From the NCBI GenBank assembly GCA_900549245.1, contig URNQ01000017.1, positions 1 to 16,663 of the forward strand: a DNA stretch of 16,663 nt. Reading direction: 5' to 3'. Both the position numbers and the translations under genes were made by a program. The DNA is from an uncultured Collinsella sp. Its GTDB lineage: Bacteria > Actinomycetota > Coriobacteriia > Coriobacteriales > Coriobacteriaceae. Positions 1 to 8,107 of the stretch are shown in pieces. The notes beneath the pieces were generated by a model. The model searched no databases and was not told the origin of the DNA. It worked only from the letters and a program-made list of their open reading frames with translations. Every line of letters starts with the position of its first letter. The stretch's first letter is position 1.

Positions 1-249
1 CGGCGCGTGGCCCCCGGGCTCTCCGGCGCCCGCCTCGTCGTCGTGTACGCTGGGACGCGTTCGGTGATACCCTACGCCCACGTGCGGGGCGTCCGGCGCA
101 CCAGGACGCTCTGGGCGGGGACGGCCAACTCGCTCGACCGCGTCTACATCGAGGCGCCCTACGACGGCGACGCCATCGTCTCGGTCAGAGACAACGACGG
201 CCTCGTGGCGGAGCTGGGGCGCAGGTGCGGCCTTGGGCCCGGCGCCTGA
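1..249 (+). CDS. YyaB-like bacterial PH-domain protein, 3' end only
   Basis: The frame is open at base 1 and stops at 247-249, so only the C-terminal ~82 residues are visible; the GTG at base 7 is probably internal. The fragment matches the end of the bacterial PH domain of the YyaB type (bPH_6): a hydrophobic strand (ARLVVVYAG), then IPYAHVRGVRRTR, then SLDRVYIEAPY, and a closing VSVRDNDGLVAELGRR that corresponds to the usual 'iSP.d...f...L..r' ending. Proteins of this family are usually small and membrane-anchored at the N-terminus, and their function is unknown. The gene is followed 20 bases later by a small ORF in the same direction. The family call rests on the order of these motifs. Confidence 0.6.
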   Translation, partial: RRVAPGLSGARLVVVYAGTRSVIPYAHVRGVRRTRTLWAGTANSLDRVYIEAPYDGDAIVSVRDNDGLVAELGRRCGLGPGA

Positions 250-269
250 CGCCCCGAAAGGAAGAGAGG

Positions 270-383
270 ATGGACGTCCCGCACTGGCCCTACTGGAGGA
301 AGTATTCCCTCGGCGGCACACAGGTCTGGTACGCGGACTGGGGCGACTGCCCCTTCGACACTGGTCTACATGAGCCCAGTTGA
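270..383 (+). pseudogene. Short cut-off ORF abutting an IS3 remnant
   Basis: An ATG at 270 follows a purine-rich ribosome site (GGAAGAGAGG). It opens a frame rich in Trp and Tyr (MDVPHWPYWRKYSLGGTQVW at the start) that runs to a TGA at 381-383. From about base 361 the DNA is that of an IS3-type transposase read in another frame, so the last ~7 residues are not native. The original gene has lost everything downstream of about 30 codons. I do not recognise the protein. It could have been co-transcribed with the PH-domain gene, 20 bases upstream. Confidence 0.45.
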
Positions 384-440
384 GTTCAGGAACGCAGGGC
401 TGTCCCTGTAAAAAATGTTTAAGCAACCGTTGCAAATCCA
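361..440 (+). mobile_element. Right-end remnant of an IS3-family insertion sequence
   Basis: Bases 361-411, read in frame 1, give LVYMSPVEFRNAGLSL followed by TAA. This is the typical C-terminus of an IS3-family OrfB transposase (the family ends with a '..L.YMSPVEFR..' block). The following 29 bases would be the non-coding right end, closing in CA at 439-440 as IS3 ends do. Only ~80 of an expected 1.2-1.5 kb remain, and the left end is absent. The flanking genes are cut on both sides: the plus-strand ORF at 270 and the ABC ATPase reading in from 736. This fits insertion followed by a deletion that removed most of the IS and some adjacent DNA. Confidence 0.7.
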
Positions 441-736
441 TTCTCCCGCGCAGAGAGCCCCGGGTAGGCCGAGCTCGCGTCGGGCATGTAGCCCATACGC
501 CTCCGGGCGGCGGCAAGCCCGCGCCCGCCGCGCTCGCCGAACAGCTCAACCGAGCCCGAGCTGGGGCTGGCGGTGCCAGTGACGATACAGATGAGCGTTG
601 ACTTCCCGGCGCCGTTTTCGCCGATGAGCCCGTAGACGCGCCCCGCCTCGAGGGCGAGGTCGATGGGGCCGAGGACGGTCCTCCCGCGGTACGCCTTCGT
701 GACCCCGTGAAGGCGGAGGGGCATGGCTGTCGTCAT
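419..736 (-). pseudogene. ABC transporter ATP-binding protein, 3'-truncated by the IS remnant
   Basis: The N-terminal third of an ABC ATPase: MPLRLHGVTKAYRGRTVLGP, then a Walker A motif GENGAGKST at about residues 39-47, then the beta-strand and Q-loop-side region ending RRMGYMPDASSAYPGLSAREN. The next codons (GFATVA, stop) come from the IS end, so genuine sequence stops at about base 441. The signature LSGG motif, Walker B and the H-loop are all missing, so it cannot be an active ATPase. The start at 736 has GAGAAAGGAACGCA just upstream. The domain style is that of ABC-2 type exporters (drug, bacteriocin or cell-envelope export). The partner permease, normally adjacent, is not in the window and was probably lost with the rest of this gene. 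Confidence 0.85.
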
Positions 737-865
737 TGCGTTCCTTTCTCCTCGGATGGATTTTGGGTATGCGTCATGGGCCCCCGCGCGGGACGGGGAG
801 CGAATCGACGCAGGCTCGAGGCCGGTTGGGTTGGGGTTGAGGTCCGGGTTCCACAGGCTTGCACA

Positions 866-889
866 GCCCGACGGACGGGGCGTCCGGGC
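866..889. repeat. Hairpin in the gap between the small membrane gene and the ABC gene
   Basis: GCCCGACG (866-873) pairs with CGTCCGGGC (881-889) with one bulged base across a 7-base loop. It lies in the 162-base gap 737-898 of the minus-strand operon. No T-run follows it on the minus strand, so it is more likely a processing or attenuation structure than a full terminator. The rest of the gap shows no convincing coding sequence. Confidence 0.35.
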
Positions 890-898
890 ACGCTATGC

Positions 899-1180
899 TT
901 AGGGAGCGGTGGGCGCCTCCGGGGCAGCAGGGGACTCGGACGCGGTGATGCCGGAGGTGTCGACCTCGCCGATTCCGGCGAGCTGCTCGATGAGGGGGAG
1001 GCCCGTCGGGTCGTCCACCTCGACGCCGCCGAGCACGATGGTGCTGTCGCGCGTGTCGATTTGGGTTGTGAACACGGCCGGGTCGAAACCCGAAGCGATA
1101 AAGCCAATGCCCGCGAGGACAACACCCGCGGCAACGAGCCCGCCCGCCACGGCGAGGTAGATCTTCTTCGCGCTGGTCAT
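899..1180 (-). CDS. Small single-pass membrane protein of a PadR/HAAS operon
   Basis: A 93-residue protein with a short basic N-terminus (MTSAKKIYLAV), one membrane helix at about residues 6-28 rich in Ala, Gly and Val, and an outside part that starts DPAVFTTQIDTRDSTIVLGG and ends in a Pro/Ala/Glu-rich tail. The start is set at the ATG at 1180 because AAAGGAG lies 8 bases upstream; the GTG at 1189 would sit 1 base from that site. The layout resembles the N-terminus of the DUF4097-type proteins that often follow PadR and DUF1700 genes, but it lacks the long beta-helical part, so it may be a short version. It lies 15 bases after the HAAS gene and is presumably co-transcribed. Function unknown. 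Confidence 0.65.
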   Translation of the reverse strand: MTSAKKIYLAVAGGLVAAGVVLAGIGFIASGFDPAVFTTQIDTRDSTIVLGGVEVDDPTGLPLIEQLAGIGEVDTSGITASESPAAPEAPTAP

Positions 1181-1195
1181 GGTACTCACTCCTTT

Positions 1196-1819
1196 CTACG
1201 CCGCGAGATGCGCGGCAGCGCCGCCCTTCTCGCCCTTACCCTTCCAGAAGGGCGAGGCGGCCTTCCTCGCCCAGAGCGCCGAGAGGCGCGCAATTTGTTT
1301 TGAGGCGGCCCAAGCGCCAGCACCAACGAAGAGCGCCACGCCGACGAGGCCGAGCCCCACGCCCGCCGAGGCGAGGGCGTACGGGAAGTGGCCGATGGTG
1401 ACGCCGCTTACGGCAAGCAGGAGCTCAACTACGCCCACGCCCCCGAGTGCCGCCGCGACGATCCACACGCAGAGCGCCAGCACCCAGATGCAGATATAGA
1501 CCGTGACGGCCACGGCGGCGAAGGCGGCGAGCAGCGGCACCCACACCGGGGAACCCACGATGGTCAGCACCCACAGCAGCGCGGTGCTGCGCCGGCGCGT
1601 CCTCGCGATCGCGCGCGGCACGGCGGGCAGGTCGTCGAGCGTGGCCTCGGCAACCTCGCCGGGGGCGCCCATGGCGGCCACGGCCTCCTCCTCGCTCATA
1701 CCGTCCTCCATGCGGTCGGCGATGGCCTCCGCATAGAACGCCTTGGTCTCCTCCACCTGCTCGGCCGGCAGGCAGGCAAGCAGCTCGCCCAACCGGCCCA
1801 GAAACTCATCGCGCGTCAT
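1196..1819 (-). CDS. HAAS/DUF1700 domain membrane protein
   Basis: 207 residues. The first ~70 form a helical domain typical of DUF1700/HAAS proteins: MTRDEFLGRLGELLACLPAE, then an acidic block with EEEAVAAMGAPGEVA. This is followed by an Arg-rich stop-transfer stretch (IARTRRRS) and about three hydrophobic segments (roughly residues 80-110, 112-140 and 152-178), ending in a basic Lys/Gly tail. The ATG at 1819 overlaps the end of the PadR gene by 14 bases, a sign of translational coupling; an open frame upstream to 1900 runs inside PadR and is rejected as start. In this family PadR, HAAS and ABC exporter genes commonly travel together, and the HAAS domain is thought to work in envelope-stress signalling. 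The exact role here is inferred. Confidence 0.8.
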   Translation of the reverse strand: MTRDEFLGRLGELLACLPAEQVEETKAFYAEAIADRMEDGMSEEEAVAAMGAPGEVAEATLDDLPAVPRAIARTRRRSTALLWVLTIVGSPVWVPLLAAFAAVAVTVYICIWVLALCVWIVAAALGGVGVVELLLAVSGVTIGHFPYALASAGVGLGLVGVALFVGAGAWAASKQIARLSALWARKAASPFWKGKGEKGGAAAHLAA

Positions 1820-2126
1820 GGTGCGCCCCCTTAACGTATGCGTAAATCTCCCGTACGGACGGCCACTCGGCCAGGAACTCCTCGATGCGCGCACGCCCAT
1901 CGTCCGTGATGCGGTAGTACCGGCGCAGCCGCCCGTTGTGCTCGGCAGAGCGCGCCGTGATGCACCCGGCCTTCTCCAGGCGCTTGAGCAGCGGGTAGAG
2001 CGTCGACTCCGTGAGCCCCATGCTCGCCGGCACGTCCTTCACGATCTGGTAGCCGTAGGACTCCTCGCCGGAGACGGCCGCGAGCACGCAGGCCTCCAGG
2101 AAGCCGCGCTTCATCTGGGCCTCCAT
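1806..2126 (-). CDS. PadR-family transcriptional regulator
   Basis: A 106-residue winged-helix repressor of the short PadR type. Visible family motifs are the N-terminal helix (MKRGFLEACVLAAVSGEE), YGYQIVKDV, the recognition-helix segment ESTLYPLLKRLEKAGCI and the wing GRLRRYYRITDDGRARI; a C-terminal helix for dimerisation follows. The ATG at 2126 is chosen because GGAGG sits 7 bases upstream; an in-frame ATG at 2147 lacks a good site. It heads the minus-strand operon and overlaps the HAAS gene. PadR proteins usually repress their own operon and adjacent exporter genes until a ligand binds; here the promoter overlaps candidate repeats, which supports self-regulation. Confidence 0.9.
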   Translation of the reverse strand: MEAQMKRGFLEACVLAAVSGEESYGYQIVKDVPASMGLTESTLYPLLKRLEKAGCITARSAEHNGRLRRYYRITDDGRARIEEFLAEWPSVREIYAYVKGAHHDAR

Positions 2127-2146
2127 CCGCACACCTCCTCTCGTCA

Positions 2147-2170
2147 TATACTATGCTATACACACTATAC
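2147..2170. repeat. Three phased TATAC repeats, candidate PadR operator
   Basis: TATAC occurs at 2147-2151, 2157-2161 and 2166-2170, starts 10 and 9 bases apart, close to one DNA turn. The last copy overlaps the -10 box of the PadR promoter and the others cover the start of the transcript. A regulator bound here would block transcription. Binding by PadR itself is an inference. Confidence 0.45.
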
Positions 2171-2192
2171 GATGCAAGGTATTAGACGTCAA
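2164..2192 (-). promoter_or_regulatory. Promoter of the PadR operon
   Basis: On the minus strand TTGACG (2187-2192) is followed by a 17-base spacer and TATAGT (2164-2169). Each box matches the sigma-70-type consensus at 5 of 6 positions. Transcription would start near 2157 and leave ~30 bases before the PadR ATG. Confidence 0.7.
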
Positions 2193-2466
2193 CTCTCATC
2201 GCGAAGATTCTCCGGCCCCTGCGCGCTGCGAACGTGATGTCGCGGGGCGGTTGGCATTATGCATGAAACGTCAAGTAACGCTCTTTTGATCTACTTCCAC
2301 TCGGCCCCATGTGCCTTGTACAACGCCCCCTTCGACCTCGGGTTCAAGAGAGCCGCTAGTCTTCCTTTATACGTTCGGCATAATCGTCGGCGATACCCAC
2401 AAATTCCAGTCCCGAGCAACAGGAGTACAATTGCTGCTATTGTTGCCAGCCGTTGGGAGATGGAAG
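2193..2466. other. Intergenic region before the LuxR gene
   Basis: The divergent gap between the PadR promoter and the LuxR-type gene. It is less GC-rich than its surroundings and contains TTGGCA at 2250-2255 but no matching -10 at a proper distance. No supported small gene, RNA or strong repeat was seen. The LuxR promoter must lie here but I cannot place it. Confidence 0.4.
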
Positions 2467-3471
2467 ATGGACTGCGATGGCTACCCATGCGTTCCCATGC
2501 CGTTGATGTGCACCGCCTTTGTGCCGGGACAGATTGACGCTGCGGTTGCAGGCATTTCCGACCCCGATTCGCGCGCCATTGCCACGGCAGAAGCGCTGTA
2601 CTTTCGCGGACAGGCCACCCTCGCTGCCAAGACGGCGCGCCCCTATCTTGACGCCACCGATCCCGCGCTGCGCTATTCCGCATGCTTTATCTGCGGATAC
2701 GCCAGCCTGTCGCTCAACCGTATCGCCGACGCCCGCCGGTGCCTTGCTGGCATCCTCGATACGCCGGCCGACGAGGAATCGCCCGCCATCCACGCCACGC
2801 ATATCCTGTTCGCCTCGGCCGCGAGCGTCCTGCTGCACTTGCCTTCCCCGCATTCCGCCGAAGAGTTTTATCCACTTGCGGCGCATCTGCCCGAAGGCCT
2901 GCGCCTGTTCGCCATCTACGTGATGGCGCACGCCTTGTATCTGCACGGCGAATACGGCCGCAGTCTGGGCATGGCGGAAAACGCCCTGATCATGAAACAG
3001 GGGAGCTATCCGATCTCGGAACTGTTCCTTCACCTGGCAGCTTCCATGGCATGCATGAGCCTCAAGGACATCGACGCCGCAAAAACGCACTTCGGAACCG
3101 CTTGGAACATTGCGCGTCCCGACGGCCTTATCGAGCTCATTGGCGAGCATCACGGCCTTTTACAGGGGCTCATCGAGGCGTGCCTAAAAACGCAATACCC
3201 TGACGACTTCGCGCGCATCATCGAGATCACGTACCGATTCAGCTACGGCTGGCGGCGGATCCACAACCCCGATTCGGGCGAGGACGTGGCTGACGACCTG
3301 ACGACCACAGAGTTCACCATGGCCATGCTCGCCTGCCGCGGATGGACCAACGCCGAAATCGCTCGTCATATGGGAGTATCGCCGGGCACTGTCAAAAACC
3401 GCCTATCCAGTGTGTATGCAAAGCTTGGCATCGGCACGCGCACCGAACTGGTCGCTCATATGCTGCGTTAG
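2467..3471 (+). CDS. LuxR-type transcriptional regulator with a TPR-like helical N-terminus
   Basis: 334 residues. The last ~57 (about 278-334) form a LuxR/GerE DNA-binding domain: LTTTEFTMAMLACRGWTNAE, then IARHMGVSPGTVKNRLSSVY and AKLGIGTRTELVAHML. The preceding ~270 residues are predicted helical with Ala/Leu-rich paired helices like tetratricopeptide repeats (for example LRYSACFICGYASLSLNRIA and LRLFAIYVMAHALYLHGEYG). No receiver, kinase or nucleotide-binding motif is seen, so this is an orphan regulator rather than a two-component response regulator. The ATG at 2467 is chosen because GGGAG lies 7 bases upstream; the frame is open back to 2311 but those residues look non-native. The next gene, 156 bases downstream, encodes a giant surface protein, a likely target. 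Confidence 0.85.
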   Translation: MDCDGYPCVPMPLMCTAFVPGQIDAAVAGISDPDSRAIATAEALYFRGQATLAAKTARPYLDATDPALRYSACFICGYASLSLNRIADARRCLAGILDTPADEESPAIHATHILFASAASVLLHLPSPHSAEEFYPLAAHLPEGLRLFAIYVMAHALYLHGEYGRSLGMAENALIMKQGSYPISELFLHLAASMACMSLKDIDAAKTHFGTAWNIARPDGLIELIGEHHGLLQGLIEACLKTQYPDDFARIIEITYRFSYGWRRIHNPDSGEDVADDLTTTEFTMAMLACRGWTNAEIARHMGVSPGTVKNRLSSVYAKLGIGTRTELVAHMLR

Positions 3472-3627
3472 CGGCCAGACTGCCTAGCGCGGCACGTGCG
3501 CCCCGGAGCCCCGGCGCTTCGCTCGCTCAAATTGGACATTTTGGCCCTCGGACGGCACTACCGTGACAGGATGCCTTCTCGCAAAATTGGATTATTTCCA
3601 CCGATACCTGCGGGATGGGAGCCAAAG

Positions 3628-6600
3628 ATGCTTGATCGCCGTTCGTTACTTGTTGCCGGAGCGTCCTCGCTGGCGAGCATTATGTTGCCGCGCGTGCCGG
3701 GAAGCGCAAACGCCTTCATATTGCCGTTCGCCCCCGCCGAGGCATACGCCGACGAAGATGATCCCTTCAAGGTCTTGGTGCTCTCGCGCACCATGTTTGG
3801 TGTGGTCGTGGTCGACGTCGCCAACAAGAATACGCCCATCACGGGTGCCCAGGTCACGCTCATATCGCGCTATGCCGCAGGCAAGCAGCTCACCGCCACG
3901 ACCGATGACGAGGGGACGGCCATCTTTGAGGTCGCGCCGCTTTCGGAAGGCTACGTGGACGAGGCAACGCTTCTCGACGCGTACGACTTTAACGGCGGCA
4001 TCTCCATTAGCATGGCAGGCTACCGCGATGTCGAGATTCCCCTTGCGCGTATCCAGGGCGGCACCGCTATTACCGCACCCACACGTCCGCTCTCCGATGG
4101 CGAGCCGTACTTTCGACAGCTCACGTTCGACGAATGGGACATCCAGTACGCCGACGCCACGTTTATGGCAATGCCAGCGGACGAAGCAGCAAACGACCAG
4201 CCCGACACGCACGCTTTTACCGTGCAGGCTCATCTGCCGCAGGGCGGGCAGGCAACGTTGCATATCAATAAAGTGATGCCCGCTGCGGGCAGCTCAACCG
4301 AAACCGTCACACAGATCGGCCAGATCAAGGTCAGCGCATCGGGCGCGGATAATCTGGCGACGTTCACGCTTGAAGACACGTTCCTCGATGCAGCTTCGGG
4401 CCTTCTGGAGGAAGGGTGCAAGCTGCGCTTTATGCTCGACTACCAGGGCAAAACCTACACGCTCTCATCCCCTATGGCCGTTGTCACCGCGCCGGCCGCA
4501 AAGGCGGAATCGGGCTCGACCACCATCATTCCCACCACCATGGACCAAGAGATCACTCCGTTTGATTTCCCCGCGGCGTTTCCCGGTATCGGCGGCAATA
4601 AGTTCACGTGCTGGATGCCCACATTTCCCATTCTGTTCGATTTCTCGTTTGCTGGATACGTGCTGTTTGGCGGAGGGTACAAACCAGCTAGCTATATGAA
4701 CGATTCGGGCAACCCTGATCCGGAATACTGGAAGAAATCGCCGCGCGAGTCGGGCGCCAAGCAGGCAAACCGCTACCTCGACGAGATGGAGGGGAAGTGG
4801 AATCAGTACAAGAGGATGAGTGCCGGTTCGGGCACCGATCCAAGAAACACCAAGCTCCTTCGCCACCATTGCACGCCGCTGTTCACGATGGATATCGCCA
4901 CACAGCTGTACGGCTCGCTCGCCTACGATTGGGTGGGCAAAACCTGGGGTAACAACAACGACCCCGCATACGGCAATATTAAGGCCCTCTTCCAGGTAAG
5001 AACCGACCTCAATTGGACCGAGCAGTTTACCCTAGGACCGGTGCCATTTTTCCTAAACGTCAACCCCTGGGTGCTGGCAAAACTGGCGCTCGCCGTGGGT
5101 GCCCACACGCACGGCAGCGGCGCGGCGTTTTTTAAAAACATTTCGCTCGACTATTCAAACACGTCGGGCTCGTTCACCATCCAGATCGGGCTTGCCGTCA
5201 CCTTTGGCGCCGGCGTTGCAGGCGTCGCTTCGTCTGCCGTGCGCGGCGCCGCATCCCTCACGCTGTTCATTGGGTACGAAAAGGCAAATGGACACCAGCT
5301 TCCGCGACTGCGTGTAGGTGCAGACGTCGATGTCGATGTAATACTCCAGTTCGTAATGTTCAAGTGGACCACCAAGGCTTGGTCGGGGTCGTGGCCCACA
5401 CTCATCGATTCGTGGAATATGTCGGTGAACAATGGCGACCAGTATGTGCTCCAGCGCTCTGAGCTCGCATTGGATGGAGATACGCCTTATACGCTGGATG
5501 CCTGCTTCGGCTCGGCCGGCAACATTGAGGCGGGCGGCGTGCCGCAATTTATCGCATCGGCCACCATCGTCACCAACGCCGAACTGCTCGCACGCGCCGA
5601 GGTTAAGGCCACTGCTGTAAACGCCGCGCCTGTCGTGCGCGATTGGGATCAAGCGGTCACGCGCATTGAGCTCGAGGCGGATGCAGAAAGCGACGACACG
5701 GGACAGATCGAGCATTTCGTCCATGCACTGATAGAGAACGACGAAAACGCCGCGCCGATGTATGAGTACACCTATATCGGTCAGGCAACGAACACCGTTG
5801 CCGACCCGAACGCCAATTCTGCCGGCGTGTCGGAGGACGAGCGTGGCGGCATAAAACCCTCGAGCGACAACGTGCTGTTTGCTGGCGTGCTCAGCGAAGC
5901 CCACATGAAGCTGGCAATGATTGCCGGCGTAGAATGCCTGTTCCGTATCGCCTCGGTGCGCTACGGCGACAATGGTCGCTCGCGCCTGGTGGTACACACA
6001 AAGGCAAACGGAACGATGTCCGCTCCCACGCCTGTGGACTTTCCCCTTGGGTTTGGCGAGGGCGACGTGGAGCGCGACGGCATATACGATTACGACTTCG
6101 ACGTAGTGGAATATACGGACGGAAGAGGAAACCAGGACGCCTACGTGCTGCTGGTCTCGGGCGAGCGCCCCGCCGGCGACAACACCCTTTTCGATACGGC
6201 GAGCACATCCGGCATACTGTCCGTTGTGCGCCTGCGCGTAAGCAACGACGGAGTTCGCGTGATATCGCACACGTCGTGGCGCAGCATCTCGCGCGGCCGC
6301 CTTCAGGAGGATGGCTACCATTGCCTGCAGTGCCCACGCATCACGGTGGGCAAGACACTTGTCGACGGGCGCCTGTCGGGCGCCTACCTCCACCGCCGCG
6401 GAACCACCGCAGAAAAGACGCTCGGCAGCGAGGCCGAGGTTGCGCTGGAGTGCTTTACCCTGTGGTCGGACGTTTCGGGCGACAGTCTCACGTTCCGTCA
6501 GGTCCTCCGCTTTCCGCAGGCACCGTCGAGCATCGAGCTCGGCGCGCCCGAGAATATCAACGGCAAAATGGTGGTGCCCGTTGCATACGAGACCGCAGGC

Positions 6601-7995
6601 GGTTGTGGCTGTGCATCGTACGCCGTGATCGGCCAGTCCATTGCGGGCTGGGGCGTTATGTCGCCAGATGCCACAGTACCCCACGCGGTGCCGTGGCCGC
6701 AGCACACGGGCTTTTTGGCTACCGTCAACGAGCAGCTGCAGCATATTACTTGGGCACGAGGCGCATCGGCATTTGCAACGCAGCCCGTGGGTGCCGCAGG
6801 CTGTGGCCCGGCATCGTTTAGCGTAAGCAACAACGGCAGGTGCGTGCTCTATGTAGAGAACACCGATGGCAAGGTGGGACAAACCTACGACGAAGAAGGC
6901 AACCCGGTAGCAGTGATGGGCAAGCACTTCCGCATCTTCGCCAGCACCTTGGCAGGCGATCTGTTCACGGAGCCGTTCGTGATGTGCGAGCTGGACCATC
7001 CCATCGATCAGATAACGACATTTTTGACGTCGGGGGGCATGCTCTCCGCGCTCGCCACGCACATTGTGAGCGCGGAGAAGAGCGAGGCAGAACTACACGG
7101 CATCGAAGTGCCCTTGGTGGCGTGTGCCACTCCGACGGGCGCAGTCGCTACCTCGGGCGCGGTGGTGCCCGGAGCAGCAGGCGAATCCTTCATGGTCACG
7201 GTGCGAAACGACGGTAACACCTTGCTGACCGCCGGCACGATTGATCTGTACCGAGAGGGCTCCAGCCAGCCGTTCTCCAGCGCATCCATCGGGTTCGGAG
7301 CAAACGCACGCATGGCTTCGATCTACGATCCGGAGCTTGCCGAGGATGCTTCGGCCAACGACATGGCACACGTGAAGTACGCGCTCGAGACGCTGGATGC
7401 ACGTTTTGCAACGCACCCGCTGGTAGCCGACAGCGGCAACGCCGTGCTGGCACCGGGTTGCACGGCACAGTTCCGCATGAGCTTCGCTATCCCCGAGAGT
7501 TGGAGCGACGAAGTGGGCAAACGCGTAACGCTGTATGCGAAGGCGCGTAATCTGGTGGCGCTCGATCCCGTAACGCTCGAGGAAATTCGACCGGGCGCAA
7601 ACTCGGCGCTGGGTGCCGTACTGCACGAGCTTCATGTGCCCGACGCGGCATGCGAACGCTCAGAAGTTCAGGTCGGCGTATGCGACAAAGCGGATACGAC
7701 GGGGCTTCACGATGCACCGATGACGGCGGACGGCGGTGGCGGCTCGAGTGGCGGCGGTACCGACGAGGGCGGCGGCTCCGGCGGAAGCCGCTCCGGCAGC
7801 GGCAAGGATCACGGCAATAACAAGCGCTCCGGAAAAGCGGGCGCGCTTGCAGGCACGGGCGATGCCAGCGCTCCCCTTACGGCAGCCGCTGCAGCACTCG
7901 CCGCGGCAGGCGCAGGCCTCGTCGCCTACAGCGCCCGCCGCACGGCGCTCGAAAAAGACACCACCGATGAGGTCAATTCGGATAGGCCTCACTAG
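3628..7995 (+). CDS. Giant Tat-exported, sortase-anchored (LAxTG) surface protein
   Basis: 1455 residues. The start at 3628 has GGGAG 8 bases upstream and gives an immediate twin-arginine signal, MLDRRSLLVAGASSLASIML, with possible cleavage after ANA (27-29) or AYA (39-41). Residues ~48-150 look like an Ig-like carboxypeptidase-regulatory domain (VVVVDVANKNTPITGAQVTL, then TTDDEGTAIFEV). Next comes a long unrecognised middle part, including a Gly- and aromatic-rich strand region near residues 480-600, then repeated beta-rich segments. A CARDB-like domain follows near 1190-1230 (FMVTVRNDGNTLLTAGTIDL). The end has a Gly/Ser linker (~1365-1395), LAGTG at 1407-1411, a hydrophobic Ala-rich helix, an Arg pair and an unusually long acidic tail. 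LAxTG is the form used by actinobacterial class E sortases. Role in adhesion or binding is inferred; there is no enzyme motif I can name. Confidence 0.85.
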   Translation: MLDRRSLLVAGASSLASIMLPRVPGSANAFILPFAPAEAYADEDDPFKVLVLSRTMFGVVVVDVANKNTPITGAQVTLISRYAAGKQLTATTDDEGTAIFEVAPLSEGYVDEATLLDAYDFNGGISISMAGYRDVEIPLARIQGGTAITAPTRPLSDGEPYFRQLTFDEWDIQYADATFMAMPADEAANDQPDTHAFTVQAHLPQGGQATLHINKVMPAAGSSTETVTQIGQIKVSASGADNLATFTLEDTFLDAASGLLEEGCKLRFMLDYQGKTYTLSSPMAVVTAPAAKAESGSTTIIPTTMDQEITPFDFPAAFPGIGGNKFTCWMPTFPILFDFSFAGYVLFGGGYKPASYMNDSGNPDPEYWKKSPRESGAKQANRYLDEMEGKWNQYKRMSAGSGTDPRNTKLLRHHCTPLFTMDIATQLYGSLAYDWVGKTWGNNNDPAYGNIKALFQVRTDLNWTEQFTLGPVPFFLNVNPWVLAKLALAVGAHTHGSGAAFFKNISLDYSNTSGSFTIQIGLAVTFGAGVAGVASSAVRGAASLTLFIGYEKANGHQLPRLRVGADVDVDVILQFVMFKWTTKAWSGSWPTLIDSWNMSVNNGDQYVLQRSELALDGDTPYTLDACFGSAGNIEAGGVPQFIASATIVTNAELLARAEVKATAVNAAPVVRDWDQAVTRIELEADAESDDTGQIEHFVHALIENDENAAPMYEYTYIGQATNTVADPNANSAGVSEDERGGIKPSSDNVLFAGVLSEAHMKLAMIAGVECLFRIASVRYGDNGRSRLVVHTKANGTMSAPTPVDFPLGFGEGDVERDGIYDYDFDVVEYTDGRGNQDAYVLLVSGERPAGDNTLFDTASTSGILSVVRLRVSNDGVRVISHTSWRSISRGRLQEDGYHCLQCPRITVGKTLVDGRLSGAYLHRRGTTAEKTLGSEAEVALECFTLWSDVSGDSLTFRQVLRFPQAPSSIELGAPENINGKMVVPVAYETAGGCGCASYAVIGQSIAGWGVMSPDATVPHAVPWPQHTGFLATVNEQLQHITWARGASAFATQPVGAAGCGPASFSVSNNGRCVLYVENTDGKVGQTYDEEGNPVAVMGKHFRIFASTLAGDLFTEPFVMCELDHPIDQITTFLTSGGMLSALATHIVSAEKSEAELHGIEVPLVACATPTGAVATSGAVVPGAAGESFMVTVRNDGNTLLTAGTIDLYREGSSQPFSSASIGFGANARMASIYDPELAEDASANDMAHVKYALETLDARFATHPLVADSGNAVLAPGCTAQFRMSFAIPESWSDEVGKRVTLYAKARNLVALDPVTLEEIRPGANSALGAVLHELHVPDAACERSEVQVGVCDKADTTGLHDAPMTADGGGGSSGGGTDEGGGSGGSRSGSGKDHGNNKRSGKAGALAGTGDASAPLTAAAAALAAAGAGLVAYSARRTALEKDTTDEVNSDRPH

Positions 7996-8046
7996 CTCCT
8001 AGTTACTTTTGTAAGAGACGCCGACTCGGCTCATCGAGCACCAAAA

Positions 8047-8078
8047 AGGGCTGGCCCCGATAACTCGGAGCCAGCCCT
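8047..8078 (-). terminator. Rho-independent terminator of the lipoprotein gene
   Basis: AGGGCTGGC (8047-8055) pairs perfectly with GCCAGCCCT (8070-8078), and an inner CCGA/TCGG pair extends the stem to a 4-base loop. On the minus strand the hairpin is followed directly by TTTTT, as expected of an intrinsic terminator. On the plus strand no T-run follows, so it serves the surface-protein gene less well. Confidence 0.85.
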
Positions 8079-8107
8079 GAGTCGCCTGACGTGGGAATCG
8101 CAGCCCG

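Noticed and set aside
2311..2466. N-terminal extension of the LuxR gene
   Set aside because: No ribosome site at 2311, and the extra residues look non-coding; the ATG at 2467 has GGGAG at proper distance.
5155..7062. A 635-codon open frame on the minus strand inside the giant surface gene
   Set aside because: It is antisense to a gene with a signal peptide and sorting signal, has a composition rich in Arg, His and Cys unlike a real protein, and shows no ribosome site. It results from GC-rich codon bias.
7726..7800. Gly/Ser-rich low-complexity stretch as a possible DNA repeat
   Set aside because: The codons vary and it encodes a flexible linker before the sorting signal, so it is a protein feature and not a tandem DNA repeat.
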